Assembly: GCA_016758965.1 (NCBI GenBank)
Contig: JAEPRB010000003.1
Coordinates: 62,001-126,000, forward strand
Length of the DNA: 64,000 nt
Direction of reading: 5' to 3'
Source of the DNA: Circinella minor
Taxonomy: Eukaryota; Mucoromycota; Mucoromycetes; Mucorales; Lichtheimiaceae
Shown: piece by piece, positions 44,801 through 57,547 of the stretch
How the letters are laid out: each line of letters begins with the position of its first letter
Numbering within the stretch: position 1 is the stretch's first letter
The notes under the pieces: generated by a model
The model's input: only the letters and a program-made list of their open reading frames with translations
What the model was told of the DNA's origin: nothing
Database searches by the model: none
Program-made: the position numbers and the translations under genes

Positions 44801-47800
44801 CTCAGGTATCTGATGCGGCCGAAACCAGAGCAATCAGACAACAAGGACTTTTAGACTTCTAACCACCATGTAATCAATTCAAACCTAGTTGTGAAAATGG
44901 AATGGACGTTAGTTATGTAAGTAGCAAGTTATTTTAACATATTTGTTAGCTTAAAAAAAGACTAATAAAGTTCGGAAAAACAGGACATCTCTTATAAAGC
45001 ATGATGGCGAGGGAATCAAAACATTCTTGTTATATGTAATGTAATACGTAATACTGTTTTAAATTGATTTAATCAATATCTCCCCAACAAAATTATAGGT
45101 GATTACTTGTTTTTTACTCTATTGGATAGAGACCTGCCATTTTCAGGCATTCAATAAAAACGTGCTGTTCTCTTACCAGCTCTCAATTATATAAAGCAAC
45201 AGGCGATTAATGCTTAATTAAGAAACATGTTTGTCTGTTCTTTACTAAACTTTTATTGTAATCAAAAAGAAGCTTTATTATTACAAAATTGAGTAATATG
45301 TAATATATCCATTCCCATAACCTGTACGAAATCTTGTTATCCCAATAGTTTTCGGTGTACTCAATTTATATAGCAACTAAAATTTGCTTTGCTATGATAC
45401 GCTGATTAATGTAAATAAGATGCTGCTATATTAATCATGTATTAAAGAGTCACCTTGGTCGTCGAGAACAATATTTGTTGGTTTGGGTATAAAGTTAATA
45501 AGCTATATAGTAAAATTTAAACTATATGACCCGATTTGATGCCATATGTAAGCAACAATGACACTAAATGTTACGCTAATGATTATTTGCACATGTTTGA
45601 GGAACCATCAGAAAATCATACATATTGACATCATAACTTCCATCTCTGATTGGGTTTTAAATAGATGCTCAATAGATGAATTAATATTTGTGATTGTAGA
45701 AAAAGAAAGAGTATATTTGAAGTATTGAATTTTCTTTTATAATTATTGTTTAAAGAATGAAACATTTTTCGTGGCATTTTACTGCTTATATTCAAAAGTA
45801 ATCATATCTCCAGCATGCTACTTTAATAATTAATTTATTGTATTCCTATTTTATTTTATGACAACATGAGAAAGTAAAAGATTTTAAATGTCAATTGTAA
45901 AGGGAGTGTATCTCAGCCATAACACGTTTCCAACATGTCAATTTCCTCTTTTTGGATTAGTGATTTGAGACAAAAAAAAATTAGCACATTGCATTTTCTA
46001 TATTCTTTCGTGGTTGGATAATATTAAACTTGTACAATTTTGACATATTAAAATTCTCACTTGCCACCAATATTATATTATAAAATCCAGAGGCAAAGTC
46101 ACTAGATACACTAAGAAAAAATACCTGCATTAGAAAAAAAAAAGAGCCTAAATGTTTGTTTTTTTGATTAGATTAATAATTATTAAATTAGTACGTAGCA
46201 TGCTAATATTATATATTATGTCTATTGTATTTTACATGAATCTTTATAATATGACGAATTAGAACATGAATTAATTCCAATGATATCATACATTTGGCAT
46301 TATAGTGCTCAACTTAATTATTTCCTTATAAACATTGAAATACACTGCAGTATGCATTTTTACTATTTTGCTTCCAATGATTTATATAAGGTTTAACTGT
46401 GAAAGGATAAACTGTTAACCTTTTTTTTCCCATATGTTTTTCAACTACTTGTGTGGCTGATGTTGTTTGTATCTTGAATCGGCCATGTTGTCTTCAGATG
46501 GTAATAGCTTATTTTTAATCCCCGCATGATATATGTGTAATATGTACCTCTTTATTTGTTTTTAGTTATGCAAACAAAAAAGAAAAAAAGAAAAAAGAAT
46601 GATCGTCTATCAATTTAATTTTTTTTTTTTTCGCTATGGTAATCTTTAAAAAAAAAGTGGGGAATCGTATCATAAATAGAGTGTGCTTACTATGTTTTAC
46701 ATACTAATGCACGAAATACATTTATTTTTTTAAGAAAGCGATATTGTCCGCGTTTACGTTGTTACCTATCGATTATGCATGTTTCAGATTTTTTTCAATT
46801 TGATTGGAAAAGTAACTAAAAAAATTGTGTGATCTTGTGTCTTATGCGTAAACAGTACGTAAAAAAAAACATGATCATACTCTATTTGTTTTTTTCCAAA
46901 GAATAATCATTTACAAAGAAAACAAAAATTTATTAGATAATTGGAATTATGTTTTATTGAGGAATAATAAGAAGGATTAAGCACAGACAATAATATTCTT
47001 TTTTGAAATTCCGAGGTCAGTTTTGATTTTACGTTGGTTGGGATCATTTGGTTATTATTGTGACTCTTTTAATACTGTATTATTATGTGTGGCGATTAAT
47101 TTCGTCATGATGGAGCATTTATTTTAAATAAGTAACTAATACATAAAATTACCCTGATTATATGCGTTTAATAGAATTAGTTTAAAACGAATTATAGGAG
47201 TAAAAATAATCACAATATCCATGTAGCTGATTATTAAAAAGAAATAGAATGCCAAGTCCAGTACTAACATGCAAAATCATGATCTATCCTCTCCTCACAT
47301 GAAGTCCCTAGTCTTGTACAACCAGCGGCTTTATACCCGAAAACTGCAAGTAAGACAATAGAAAAAAAAACGATCGACATTTTTTTTTTTTACTACCTAA
47401 AAAATTGCTGCTGTGTCTAATAGTTAATTCAATTTATTATATGTGAAACTAATTATAATCAGGAACTGATGGTTTTAAAACAATTTTTTGACTAATCATT
47501 TTCTTTTTATATAGAATAAAAATATCAGAATAATTTGGTTTGGGGGGGGGGTTCTCAACATTTCGATTCATCTTTTTTTTTTTTTTTTTTGATTCGCGGG
47601 CACAATTACCTTAATAGGAGTCCCCCATTGATAAAAAAAAAAAACTGCAAAGGTCAGCGGCGCCTTAATCGCTTGCATAGCGTGGTTTCTTCTGTGTATC
47701 CTTTTTCCATCACAAAGAGCTTTTTATTTTCTTTACCTTCTTTTTCCCCTGTATTACACCTTTTTTTTTTGAGTTGTTCTTTACACTTCAAAAAGAAAAA

Positions 47801-47802
47801 CA
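41881..47802. other. 5.9-kb gene-poor, AT-rich region with decayed coding traces
   Basis: No intact gene. Two traces look like old coding sequence. About 42888-42960 reads LDSSGVTIKLWDTHTKRSG then a stop, WD40-like. About 44177-44431 reads EIQQVFEHANGGDIASHYLP and continues through LAWGGDVTKKNI and DRKAHFSVKMTAICEH with one internal stop. A short frame near 44800-44860 (QVSDAAETRAIRQQGLLDF) is also protein-like. A G-run is at 47543-47551. The last 250 bases are CT-rich and should contain the promoter of the channel gene. Confidence 0.45.
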
Positions 47803-50800
47803 ATGTCTGACACTGGAGAAGATCAACTTGGGTACATTAAAATTCTAATCACTTTTGTCATTGATCTATAAAAAGAATTGAAATTGTAAATCGTTAAAAC
47901 TCACTTTTTTTTTCAATAATGATATTTTAGTGTGGATAATTCTATCAGCACGTTTACTTCTGCGTTATGGTTTAACGCTGCATTAGCTGGTGGCTTCTTT
48001 AGTGCCTTTTGTGTTTTACGTCAATTAAGACCTTCAGTTTATTCACCACGTTCATATTTGGTAGAAAAAGAGTAAGTTACTAAAAGCATGAATTAAATTT
48101 GATCCAGTAACTAAAAAAAAAATTATTATTATTATTATTATAGACGGCAGCCACCTCCTCTACCAGATGGGCTACTAGGGTGGGTGTGGACACTAATACG
48201 AACACCAGATAAAGATGTTTTACGATCCGTCGGATTGGACCGATATATGGTGTTACGATTCTTACGGATGGGGATTGTAGTATTTACTTTATTCACATTA
48301 GTGGCTATACCCATTTTGATACCCGTCAACTTGATTGATCAACTTGATTCACCAGGTCTAAATAAATTAACGATGGGTAATATTCGTGATCCGGAACGGA
48401 TTTGGGCTCATCTTATACTTGCAATTGTTCTTTCTGGTAAATTTCTTTTTTTTTTTTTACGCGAATATTATATGACTTATGCATGATCTCGCATATGGTT
48501 TACCTAACCTACCCTTCTCACTCTCCTTATCTTCAAATAAACAAACAAAAAAAAATTAACCTCCCTCCTCCATCAATTCATATCACATCTTATTAGCCGG
48601 TGTGATCTATTATACATTCCGAGAAACACGCCAATATCTTGTACTACGACGATCATATTTATTGAGTCCGGAATATGCCAATACTGTCACTGCAAGAATG
48701 CTCTTTGTACCTTCAATCCCAGATCGTGTGAATAATATTGAACATTTGGTTAAAATATTTAATCGTTTCCCTGGTGGTGTTCGTCGGATCTGGTTAACAA
48801 GGTAAAAAAAAAACAAAAAACAAAATAAAAAATTGATACCTTCTATTTTCGCCAATGAATCCACACCATTTCTATCATCACCAATTTTTTTTTTTTTTGC
48901 TTTCATTTATTTTCAATAATAATGATAATGATAACCATGGATTGTTTTTTCATTAACACTATTTAATTATGATAGAAATGTAAAGGATTTACCAGATATT
49001 GTTGCCGAAAGACAAAAACATGTTATGTCACTTGAAAGCGCCATTACGAAAACAATTGCAGCATCTTATAAACATTATGCCAAAAAAGGTGATACCGAAC
49101 TTGAAGATAGACCAGAATCACGCATTCCCGAAAAATTACGACCCAAACACAGAGTTTCAAATTTACCTATTCCACTTCCATTTGTGGGTCGTAAAGTAGA
49201 TTCGATTGACTATTATCATGAAGAAATTGAAAAATTAAACGAAAAGATTAATGATGCACAACGTTCACCTGAATCCTATGAGCAACTTAGTTCAGCTTAT
49301 ATTGAGTTTAATCAACAAATTGCTGCCCATATGGCTGCTCAATGTGTTACACATTCTCGAGAAATGACCATGGCTCCCCGATATATACAAATTACTCCTA
49401 ATGATATTATTTGGGAGAATATGAATGTCAAGTCGTATGAACGTTTAGGTCGACGCGGAGTTAGTTTCCTTATCACTTCTGCTATTATCATCTTTTGGGC
49501 TATTCCAGGTACGTAAAAAAAAAACTACTACTATCAACAAGGAGATGGAATAGTATTGAAAGCCTTGATTAATTTTTGTTTATTTTTTATTGTTTAAATA
49601 GTTGCTTTTGTCCAATTGATTGCCAATATCGATTCACTTAGTAAAATTTTACCATTCCTTGAAGGTTTAAAGAATCTTCCCAGTACTTTGGTTGGTATCA
49701 TTCAGGGTATTCTTCCTGCTGTGGCACTTGCTATCTTGGTTGCCATGGTACCAATCGTTTTCAAATGTAAGTTAATTTATCATTATAATAAAAAAAAACA
49801 CCTTAAAAGTGAAAAATTATTCTTGATGACTGATTATATATGTAATAAAATATATGTAGATTTATCAAAACAAGAAGGTATTCCTCAAAAATCAATGGTA
49901 GATTTATCACTTTTACACAAATATTTTTTCTTCCTGGTAAGCTTACTTTAAAGTATATTTTTATCGAAATTATCATTTGCTAAAAATAAATAAATAAATA
50001 ATTAGTTTATTGATGTTGTTCTTGTGTCCACCATTGTTGGTGGTGCCGCTCAAGCAATCAGTCAAATTATTGGCAATCCTTTGAGTATTATCAATATTCT
50101 TGCTGAAAGTTTACCTAAGGTAAAATAAATAAATAAATAACAGTATCTACAATAAGTAGAAATATTAATACCCATTAATTTTATATATATATATATATAT
50201 AGGCTAGTACTTTCTTTATCACATACGTTTTGCTTCAATCTTTGAATGGTACAGGTCAAGCAATTTTACGAGCAGTTCCTCTTATTTTATCGTATCTTCT
50301 CCCATTCTTATCGACGACTCCTCGTGACATTTATATGGAAAAAGGCAAATGCCCTACCATTACCCTTGGTACATTGATTCCAAGTCATACCGTTATTTTT
50401 GTATTGGGTCTTTTATACTCAACAATTGCACCTTTGATATTACCATTTGTTTGTCTCTTCTTTTATCTTTCCTACTTTATCTACTTGTACCAATTCTTGT
50501 ACTTGTATGAGATGGAATATGAATCTGGTGGTCTTGCTTTCCCTCGTGCGATCCGTCATGTCTATATTGGTCTTTTTACATGGCAACTCACCATGATTGG
50601 TCTTTTGGCCATTCAAAAAGCTATTCCTCAACTTGTGCTCATGATTATTACACTTGTTGTAAGCATCTTTTCACTTGCTTTGTATGATAAGGCATTCAAA
50701 CCCTTGTTCAAGTACTTGCCTATTCAACCTGAAGAAGATGACAAAAAGCCAATCGCCCCATCATCAGAAAGAGGAGATCGTTCCTTCTTTAGTAGTGGTA

Positions 50801-51441
50801 GCAAAGTGGGTAATGGTACTGAGGAAGATGACAAAAAGGTGTTGACACATGGTGATAGTGCTGCTGAACAAGATGATGATCAATACAGTTTAACTACGGG
50901 TGGTGAAGATGGTGGTCTTATTTTACGTCGCAAGAATGGCAATAATAGTCCAACAAATAATGATTATAAACGTGCATCTGTGGGTGTATTGGATGCTTAT
51001 TCTGCACGAAACTATCTTCAAAAACGAATTCACGAAAATGAACACCCATCTTCATCGAATGAAAATGTTTCTCAAGAAATGGTAATTTCATCTGCACGTC
51101 TCATGTATGAAGTCGAATCATATATGCATCCATCCATGTATCGAAAACAACCTACTGTATGGTTACCTGAAGATGATATTGGTATTACTGAACATGAAAT
51201 GGCTAAACTCAGAAAACTTAATATTCGAACAAGTAATTTTGGTGCTCTTGCTGAACATGATGGCAAAAAGGGTCAAAAATCTCGAGTGAAAGTGGATGAA
51301 TCCATGTATATCAATGGAGGTCGAGGTATTCCAGGTGAAATGCCAACTAATGATCCAAACTTTGGTGCTGATGATTATGTGCGTCATGTCTCTGACAGTT
51401 ATGCATTAGTTGAATCATTAGCACTTAACATTGCAATGTAA
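47803..51441 (+). CDS. CSC1: CSC1/OSCA/TMEM63 family osmosensitive cation channel, 931 aa
   Basis: Nine exons: 47803-47831, 47931-48071, 48144-48436, 48597-48801, 48976-49508, 49602-49766, 49860-49936, 50006-50119 and 50203-51441, all in phase. The family forms mechanically or osmotically gated, calcium-permeable channels in the plasma membrane or ER-vacuole system. The N-terminal membrane segment (ALWFNAALAGGFFSAFCVLR) is followed by SPRSYL and a second and third helix (FTLFTLVAIPILIPVN; HLILAIVLS). The cytosolic part contains ARMLFVPSIPDRVNNIEHL and KVDSIDYYHEEIEKL. The conserved channel core begins at RRGVSFLITSAIIIFWAIP and includes LEGLKNLPSTLVGIIQGILPA, KQEGIPQKSMVDLSLLHKYF, TYVLLQSLNGTG and YEMEYESGGLAFPRAIRHVYIGLF. 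The acidic, Ser-rich tail of about 230 residues ends with VESLALNIAM. The start ATG lies after a pyrimidine-rich leader. Confidence 0.93.
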
Positions 51442-52029
51442 TCTTTTTTATGTGGATTATTTTTTTATTTTTGCCCTTTTTTATTTTTTTTTATTACATT
51501 TTGTTTTCCCTCCTTACTTCCTAATTACACCCTATAAATTCTTACTTGCTATTCTTCTACATTATATATATATATATGTATATATATATGTGAGAGTGTG
51601 TATCAATAAAATCCAACTCTCTTTAAATTGTATTAATCTATTTCAATTTTTCAATAATATTAAAAAAAAATAGTATATGATCATTTTACTCCTTAATTTT
51701 TTTTTTTGTAACGATTGTACTGTTTTATTACATTCATATAATACTATAAATTAAAAACTCTAACCCTAATTTATAATAGACATACAGCATGTATTGTTTT
51801 ATCAAAGAGAAACATTTTACACATATAATGTGGAATAGACAATATTATATTAGTGCACACATTACACATTTTTATTGTTTTAAGAAAATATCGCATAACT
51901 CTTTAATATTTTTATTGATTGATAGCAAGGTTTGGATTTAGGAATGGATTGTTAATGCTGTGTGTAAAATGTAGTATGAAAATAATATGTATATAAGAAT
52001 TTAAAAGAATAAGAAATGGTAGTTTTCTT
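51442..52029. other. intergenic between convergent genes
   Basis: 588 bases of AT-rich sequence with (AT)n runs at about 51564-51590. It contains the 3' flanks of two converging genes. Nothing else is seen. Confidence 0.5.
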
Positions 52030-54102
52030 TTAAATTTGACCCTTGATATCGGCTTTTTTATATTTGTTGTTAATGGCTGCTTGAAGATGGGGTACAGATG
52101 ATTTGGTTTCAAGACGAGAATTTTCTTTATCCACTTTAAGACCATGACTTTCAAGAAACTTGATAGTTTCTTCTGTATTATAAAATGATAGTTCTGTAGT
52201 AATGAAATCTAATGGCAATCCCATTGGAAATCTAGATACGATAGTAATATTTTCTTTTAATTACTGATAGTATGTATGAATATATAAAAATAAAAATAAA
52301 AACTTACGATTTACAGAGTATGAGTAAAGCCTTTACCCGTTCCCTTGGTACAAATTGATCCATTAATAATGCGTTTCGATTAGGTGCATCTCGATATAAT
52401 TCAAAGAATTTATGATAATTTCCAACAGCAAGAGAAGATCGAACTGCTTGTGCATGCTTTAAAGCTTTAGATTTGTTTTTAGAACCTGCTTTTTTTTCTT
52501 CTTTTGCTATTGCTCTCTTGTCTAATAATGCATTCATTTCTATATGCGACATTTTGATATAATGGGTTACTTATTATTATGTTGAATATACAAATTAGAA
52601 AAGAAATGAACTTATTATTATTATTAACCTACCACTACGGTTACCAGAGAATAACAAATAAAGAATTTCATAGGCAGTGAATTCAGCATTAACGCTCACA
52701 TCTGCAATACTTCCATCGGTATATAGAGTTCTAAGTTGACTTTGACATTGATTATATTCACTTAAATCACCCTTCATTAAAAGAACACAAAAAAAAAAGT
52801 ATCATTTGGTTAACTATATATATATATATATGCATGTAATTCTTATCTTGCCCAGTAACATTTTTTTTTTAAAAAATTTATAACACACTTACTGCTTGAA
52901 GAGCAATTCGTGCATGATATTCATAGATTGTAATAGCGAATCTATCTCGAATACCTTGAACCGTCATATCTTGTCGAATTGATTTAAGTTGTTCGCATAC
53001 ATATGAATAATTACCACCATTATTCCACTTTTTTTTCACATTATTATATGCATTTTGTAATACTGTAAGCGGTCGAACTGTAGATGGATCAGGTGCCTAT
53101 ATAATACCATCACAAAAGAACATGTCAATTAGAAATACTAGTAGAAATAGAAAAATATGTAAGTTTTTAATGTGTAACTTACGGATGTAAGACGAAAATA
53201 AGGTTTTTCAATATCCCTGGAAGTTCCTATAATTTTTCCATCTGCTGTCCAATTCTAATGATGTACGTATAATAGATATTTATATATATATATATATAAG
53301 GCTTCCATCCTTGCTTATATGTAACCCGTTATCATTTACCTCATTATTATTATTACTAGATGGTGATGATGTTTCTGCTTGCTGTGATGATGTTGTAGCA
53401 AATCGCATTAAACGTTGTTCTCGCTTTCGTAATTCTTCAGGTGTACTTTCAATATCTATAATACCTCCAGTCGATGAAGAAGCGGTAGTCAAAGATGGCT
53501 TTTTGTTTCTTGTCCTAATAAATAAAAAGATCAGATATAGTAATAATTGTCATTAGGAACCTGTAACAATGCTAAATGACAACAATCAGGACATCCCTCC
53601 CTTTTCTTTACTTACCGTTTTCGTTTTGGCTTAGTAATGTTTCCATTAGCTCTATTATTTTTTTAATGTATACAAATAAATATATAGTTCATTTACATGT
53701 GCTCAAAAAAAGAAACATAATTGGTACAAAATAAAAAAAATAAAAACGTTATTACTTTGGTAAGGATTTTTCATTACAATCTGTCATTGCTTTTGTATTT
53801 TTTATAATAGATCGTAGCTCCTTTTGAAGTTCAGTTTGTTTTTCAGGTAAACAATGCTGGGAAGACAAAGTTACATAATCTCTAAATGTATGAAAAAAAT
53901 AAATAAAGCTTTTAAAATCCTTTCTTTTTTTTTTCTGCAACAGTAACAAAAAAAAAATCGATCGTTTGTATTTATACAAAAAAAAAAAAAGAGGTTATAA
54001 ATAAGCATACTTTATATCAGTAGGAAGATTAACTATATTAGAGTGCTTAAGCTTTTGTTTTTTTGCTTTCTTTTTCTTTGTTGTTTTTGAGATGGCACTC
54101 AT
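52030..54102 (-). CDS. THP3: THP3/LENG8-type SAC3-domain protein, 425 aa
   Basis: Nine exons: 54102-54011, 53881-53756, 53651-53616, 53514-53340, 53254-53183, 53096-52893, 52771-52633, 52539-52308 and 52231-52030. The exon 7 donor is set as GTAGGT because it gives NRSEMNALLDKR, which matches the family. The N-terminus is very Lys-rich. The SAC3/GANP domain starts near residue 165 with PDPSTVRPLTVLQNAYNNVKKKW, followed by SYVCEQLKSIRQDMTVQGIRDRFAI, YEYHARIALQAGDLSEYNQCQSQLR, and HAQAVRSSLAVGNYHKFFELY. A winged-helix-like end has GLPLDFITTELSF. Yeast Thp3 works with Csn12 in transcription elongation and mRNA maturation, and LENG8 is its animal relative. The gene is divergent from CCT5, separated by about 755 bases. 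Confidence 0.9.
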
Positions 54103-54857
54103 TTGGGTCTTTTTTTTTTTTTATGTAAAGAAAAAAAGCGCAGCTTGTTTTATTTTATAGAAAATTATTGCATAAAAAAAAAATTTAGGATATGGTTTTG
54201 CTGGTTTTGATATTTGATTCACACAGAAATTTCTTTGTTATTGGTGTATCACTTATTAATGGTCATTCTAATCTTTGTATATAATTAAATTCTTTGAATG
54301 AATATAAATGATCAAATAAAAGTAAAAATCCCATCATCAGCATTACTATTATTTTTATCCGCAAAAAAAAAAAAAAAGAACACCCAACTTCTTTATTTTT
54401 GAAGAAAGATTGTTTGTAAAGATTATTCATGTGGTGATATTATATCAATTATTTATAATACAAATCAAAAATAATTAAACTATATCGTAGTTACAAATTG
54501 ATTCAACTGTTTACTAATATGATGTAGTTGTATCCATCATGAAAAACTTGGATACATGCTTTTTTGTTCAATCAAGAAAAGCAGTAATTGAATAATACAT
54601 AGACTAAACATTTATGTATATAAATAAATCGATTATGTTACTGCGAAATGATTTATTTCGAATTTACATATAGGAAAAGAGAGAAGGCAACAATCGAATG
54701 CAAAGGAATGTCAAAGTATAAAAAAAACGTGATGCGGGGACTTGCTGACTGTCAAATCTTATATTTTTTTCGACCACCTACAGCACGCGTGGCGCTAGGT
54801 TGTCGTTCTTTTTTTTTTTCCTTCTCTTTTGTACCTAACCACTTCATAAAAAAAAAC
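54103..54857. other. divergent promoter region, THP3-like / CCT5
   Basis: 755 bases shared by two divergent housekeeping genes. AT-rich, with poly-A at 54364-54378. Open frames on the plus strand near 54650 run into the CCT5 leader and are not conserved. No heat-shock-element array could be assigned confidently. Confidence 0.45.
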
Positions 54858-56784
54858 ATGCAGGCCGCACCATCTAATATTGATCCCAATTCGGCCGTAT
54901 ACGCAACAGATGAATATGGAAGACCTTTCATCATTGTTCGTGAAGGTCAACGCAAATCCAGATTATCTGGTATTGCTGCCATCCGTGTAAGTTTTTTTTT
55001 TTTGACATTTTTTGGGTCACACGAAAAAAAAAAGAGAGAGAACAAGTCAGAAGAGTTGGATGATCTAAAAATTACCTGAATTAACAAACTTGTAATTATT
55101 TCTTTAGTCGCATATTCTTGCTGCAAAGACTGTTTCCAACATTATTAAAACTTCATTAGGTCCTCGAGGTAAATAAAAAGTTTAAAAAGATGAAAGATGA
55201 GATGGAAAGAGAGAGAGAGAGAGAGGAGGGGAAAAAAAGGAGAGGAAGGGATGCAAGTATATATGTATATATAGCCACGTCAGAATTTGTTGTTGTTTTT
55301 TTTTTTACCCCGAAATCGAAATGATTTAACCATATATTCTTTTAATAATGTAGGTCTTGATAAGATCTTGATTTCTCCCGATGGTGATATTACTGTAACT
55401 AATGATGGTGCAACGATTCTTGATCAAATGCAAGTAGAACATCAGATCGCTAAACTTCTTGTACAACTTTCCAAGAGTCAAGATGACGAAATTGGTGATG
55501 GTACTACTGGTGTTGTTGGTATGTTTCATAATTGAATATTTTGGGGGAAGGAATAATAATAAAACCACGTGTATGGTTATGAAATTAGCTATTAACTTTT
55601 TTTTTTTTTTTTTACCCTTTTTTTTCTTCTAGTACTTGCTGGTGCTTTATTAGAACAATGTGAACAACTTCTTGATCGAGGTATTCACCCTATTCGTATC
55701 GCTGACGGTTTTGAACGTGCTTGTAATGTTGCAGTTGAACATCTTGATAAAATTTCGGATACCATTGAATTCAGCAAGGATAATGTTGCCAACTTGAAGA
55801 AGACAGCCATGACAAGTTTGGGTAGTAAAATGTATGTGTTTTTTTTCTTTTGATTTTGGAATTGATTTTGGATACATTTTGCTTGTATGTAGTCTGTGTG
55901 TGTATGTATATGTGTTTATAGAGAGAGAAAAAAAATGAAATTAAGATAAAATATATACTCAAACTAAATATATATATATATATATATATCTATTTTTATT
56001 TAGTGTCTCTAAATGCCATGAACAATTCGCAGATATTGCAGTAGATGCAGTACTTTCTGTTGCTGATTTAGATCGTAAAGACGTTGATTTCGAATTGATC
56101 AAGGTGGATGGCAAAATGGGCGGTTCGCTTCAAGATACCACGCTTGTCCACGGTGTTGTTGTTGACAAGGACATGTCCCATCCTCAAATGCCACGAGAAA
56201 TTAAAGATGCCAAGTTAGCTATTCTCACATGTGCATTTGAACCCCCACGACCCAAGACTAAGCATAAGCTTGATATCACTTCAGTAGAAGAATACAAAAA
56301 ATTGCAGGAATATGAAAAGAGCAAATTTGAGGATATGATCAATAAGGTCAAGGATTCGGGTGCTAACCTTGTCATCTGTCAATGGGGTTTCGATGATGAA
56401 GCCAACCATATGTTGCTTCAAAATAAATTACCTGCTGTTCGATGGGTTGGTGGTCCTGAAATTGAATTGATTGCTATTGCTACCAATGGTCGTATTGTTC
56501 CTCGATTTGAAGATCTTTCTCCTGAAAAGTTGGGTTCTGCTGGTATTGTCCGTGAACTTGCTTTCGGTACTACTAAGGATAGAATGCTTGTCATTGAAGA
56601 ATGTGCAAACAGCCGTGCTGTTACCGTATTTGTCCGTGGTGGTAATAAAATGGTAAGAACTCTTTCGAGGAAAGATCAAGGGGAAGAGTTTATGTATTGA
56701 TATATATATATATATATATATATATCTTTTGACCAGGAAATAGATCGACAAAGAGATTGGTTATTAATAGCGATAATAATTATA

Positions 56785-56822
<38 letters not shown>

Positions 56823-57547
56823 GATTATTGATGAAGCTAAGCGATCATTGCATGATGCCATCTGTGCTGTTCGCAATTTGGTTCGTGATAACCGAGTTGT
56901 CTATGGTGGTGGTTCAGCTGAAATCAGTTGTTCCTTAGCTGTTTCCAAGGTTGCCGATGAGGTAAGGAGTTAATTCTTATGCGGATGTTAAGAGGGGGGG
57001 GAGGGGATTTTCTTGAAGGAGTGAAAGAAATATATTTCTTTATGTTGCCTAGAAACAACAACAGTATGGATATTTCACTTTATATTAAATATACATTTTT
57101 TTAATCATAACAAAAATGAATAGATCTCAACCATTGAACAATATGCAATGCGCGCATTTGCTGATGCTTTGGATGCTACACCTTTAGCACTCGCTGAAAA
57201 CTCTGGTTTGTCTCCTATTGAAACATTGGCTGAAGTTAAGGCACAACAAGCAATTACAGGCAACTCTCTCTTGGGTATTGATTGTTTATACAAGGGTTCT
57301 AATGGTAAAAAAAAATTGATTTTTTCTTCTACATTGTTATACATCATCCTTCTCTTTACGAAAAAAAAATAATGATTAATTTTTTTATTATTATTATCAA
57401 TATTTGTTTTCTATAGACATGAAAGAACAACATGTTTATGATCCATTGATTTCCAAGCGTCAACAATACCTTTTGGCAACACAACTTGTAAAAATGATTT
57501 TGAAGATTGATGATGTTATCACCACTGGTCCTGATGAGGGCGCTTAA
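54858..57547 (+). CDS. CCT5: T-complex chaperonin subunit epsilon (CCT5), 550 aa
   Basis: Eight exons: 54858-54986, 55108-55168, 55354-55518, 55633-55831, 56004-56652, 56824-56961, 57124-57304 and 57417-57547, all in phase. It is one of eight subunits of the cytosolic TRiC/CCT ring that folds actin, tubulin and WD40 proteins using ATP. Diagnostic parts are the nucleotide-binding [18 protein letters not shown] and NDGATIL, and [20 protein letters not shown] with the catalytic Asp. In the apical domain are [20 protein letters not shown] and [46 protein letters not shown] and [28 protein letters not shown] lie in the C-terminal equatorial domain. The epsilon identity rests on the [22 protein letters not shown] stretch and the overall match. 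The start at 54858 gives [25 protein letters not shown]. Introns 4 to 6 carry (AT)n runs. Confidence 0.96.
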
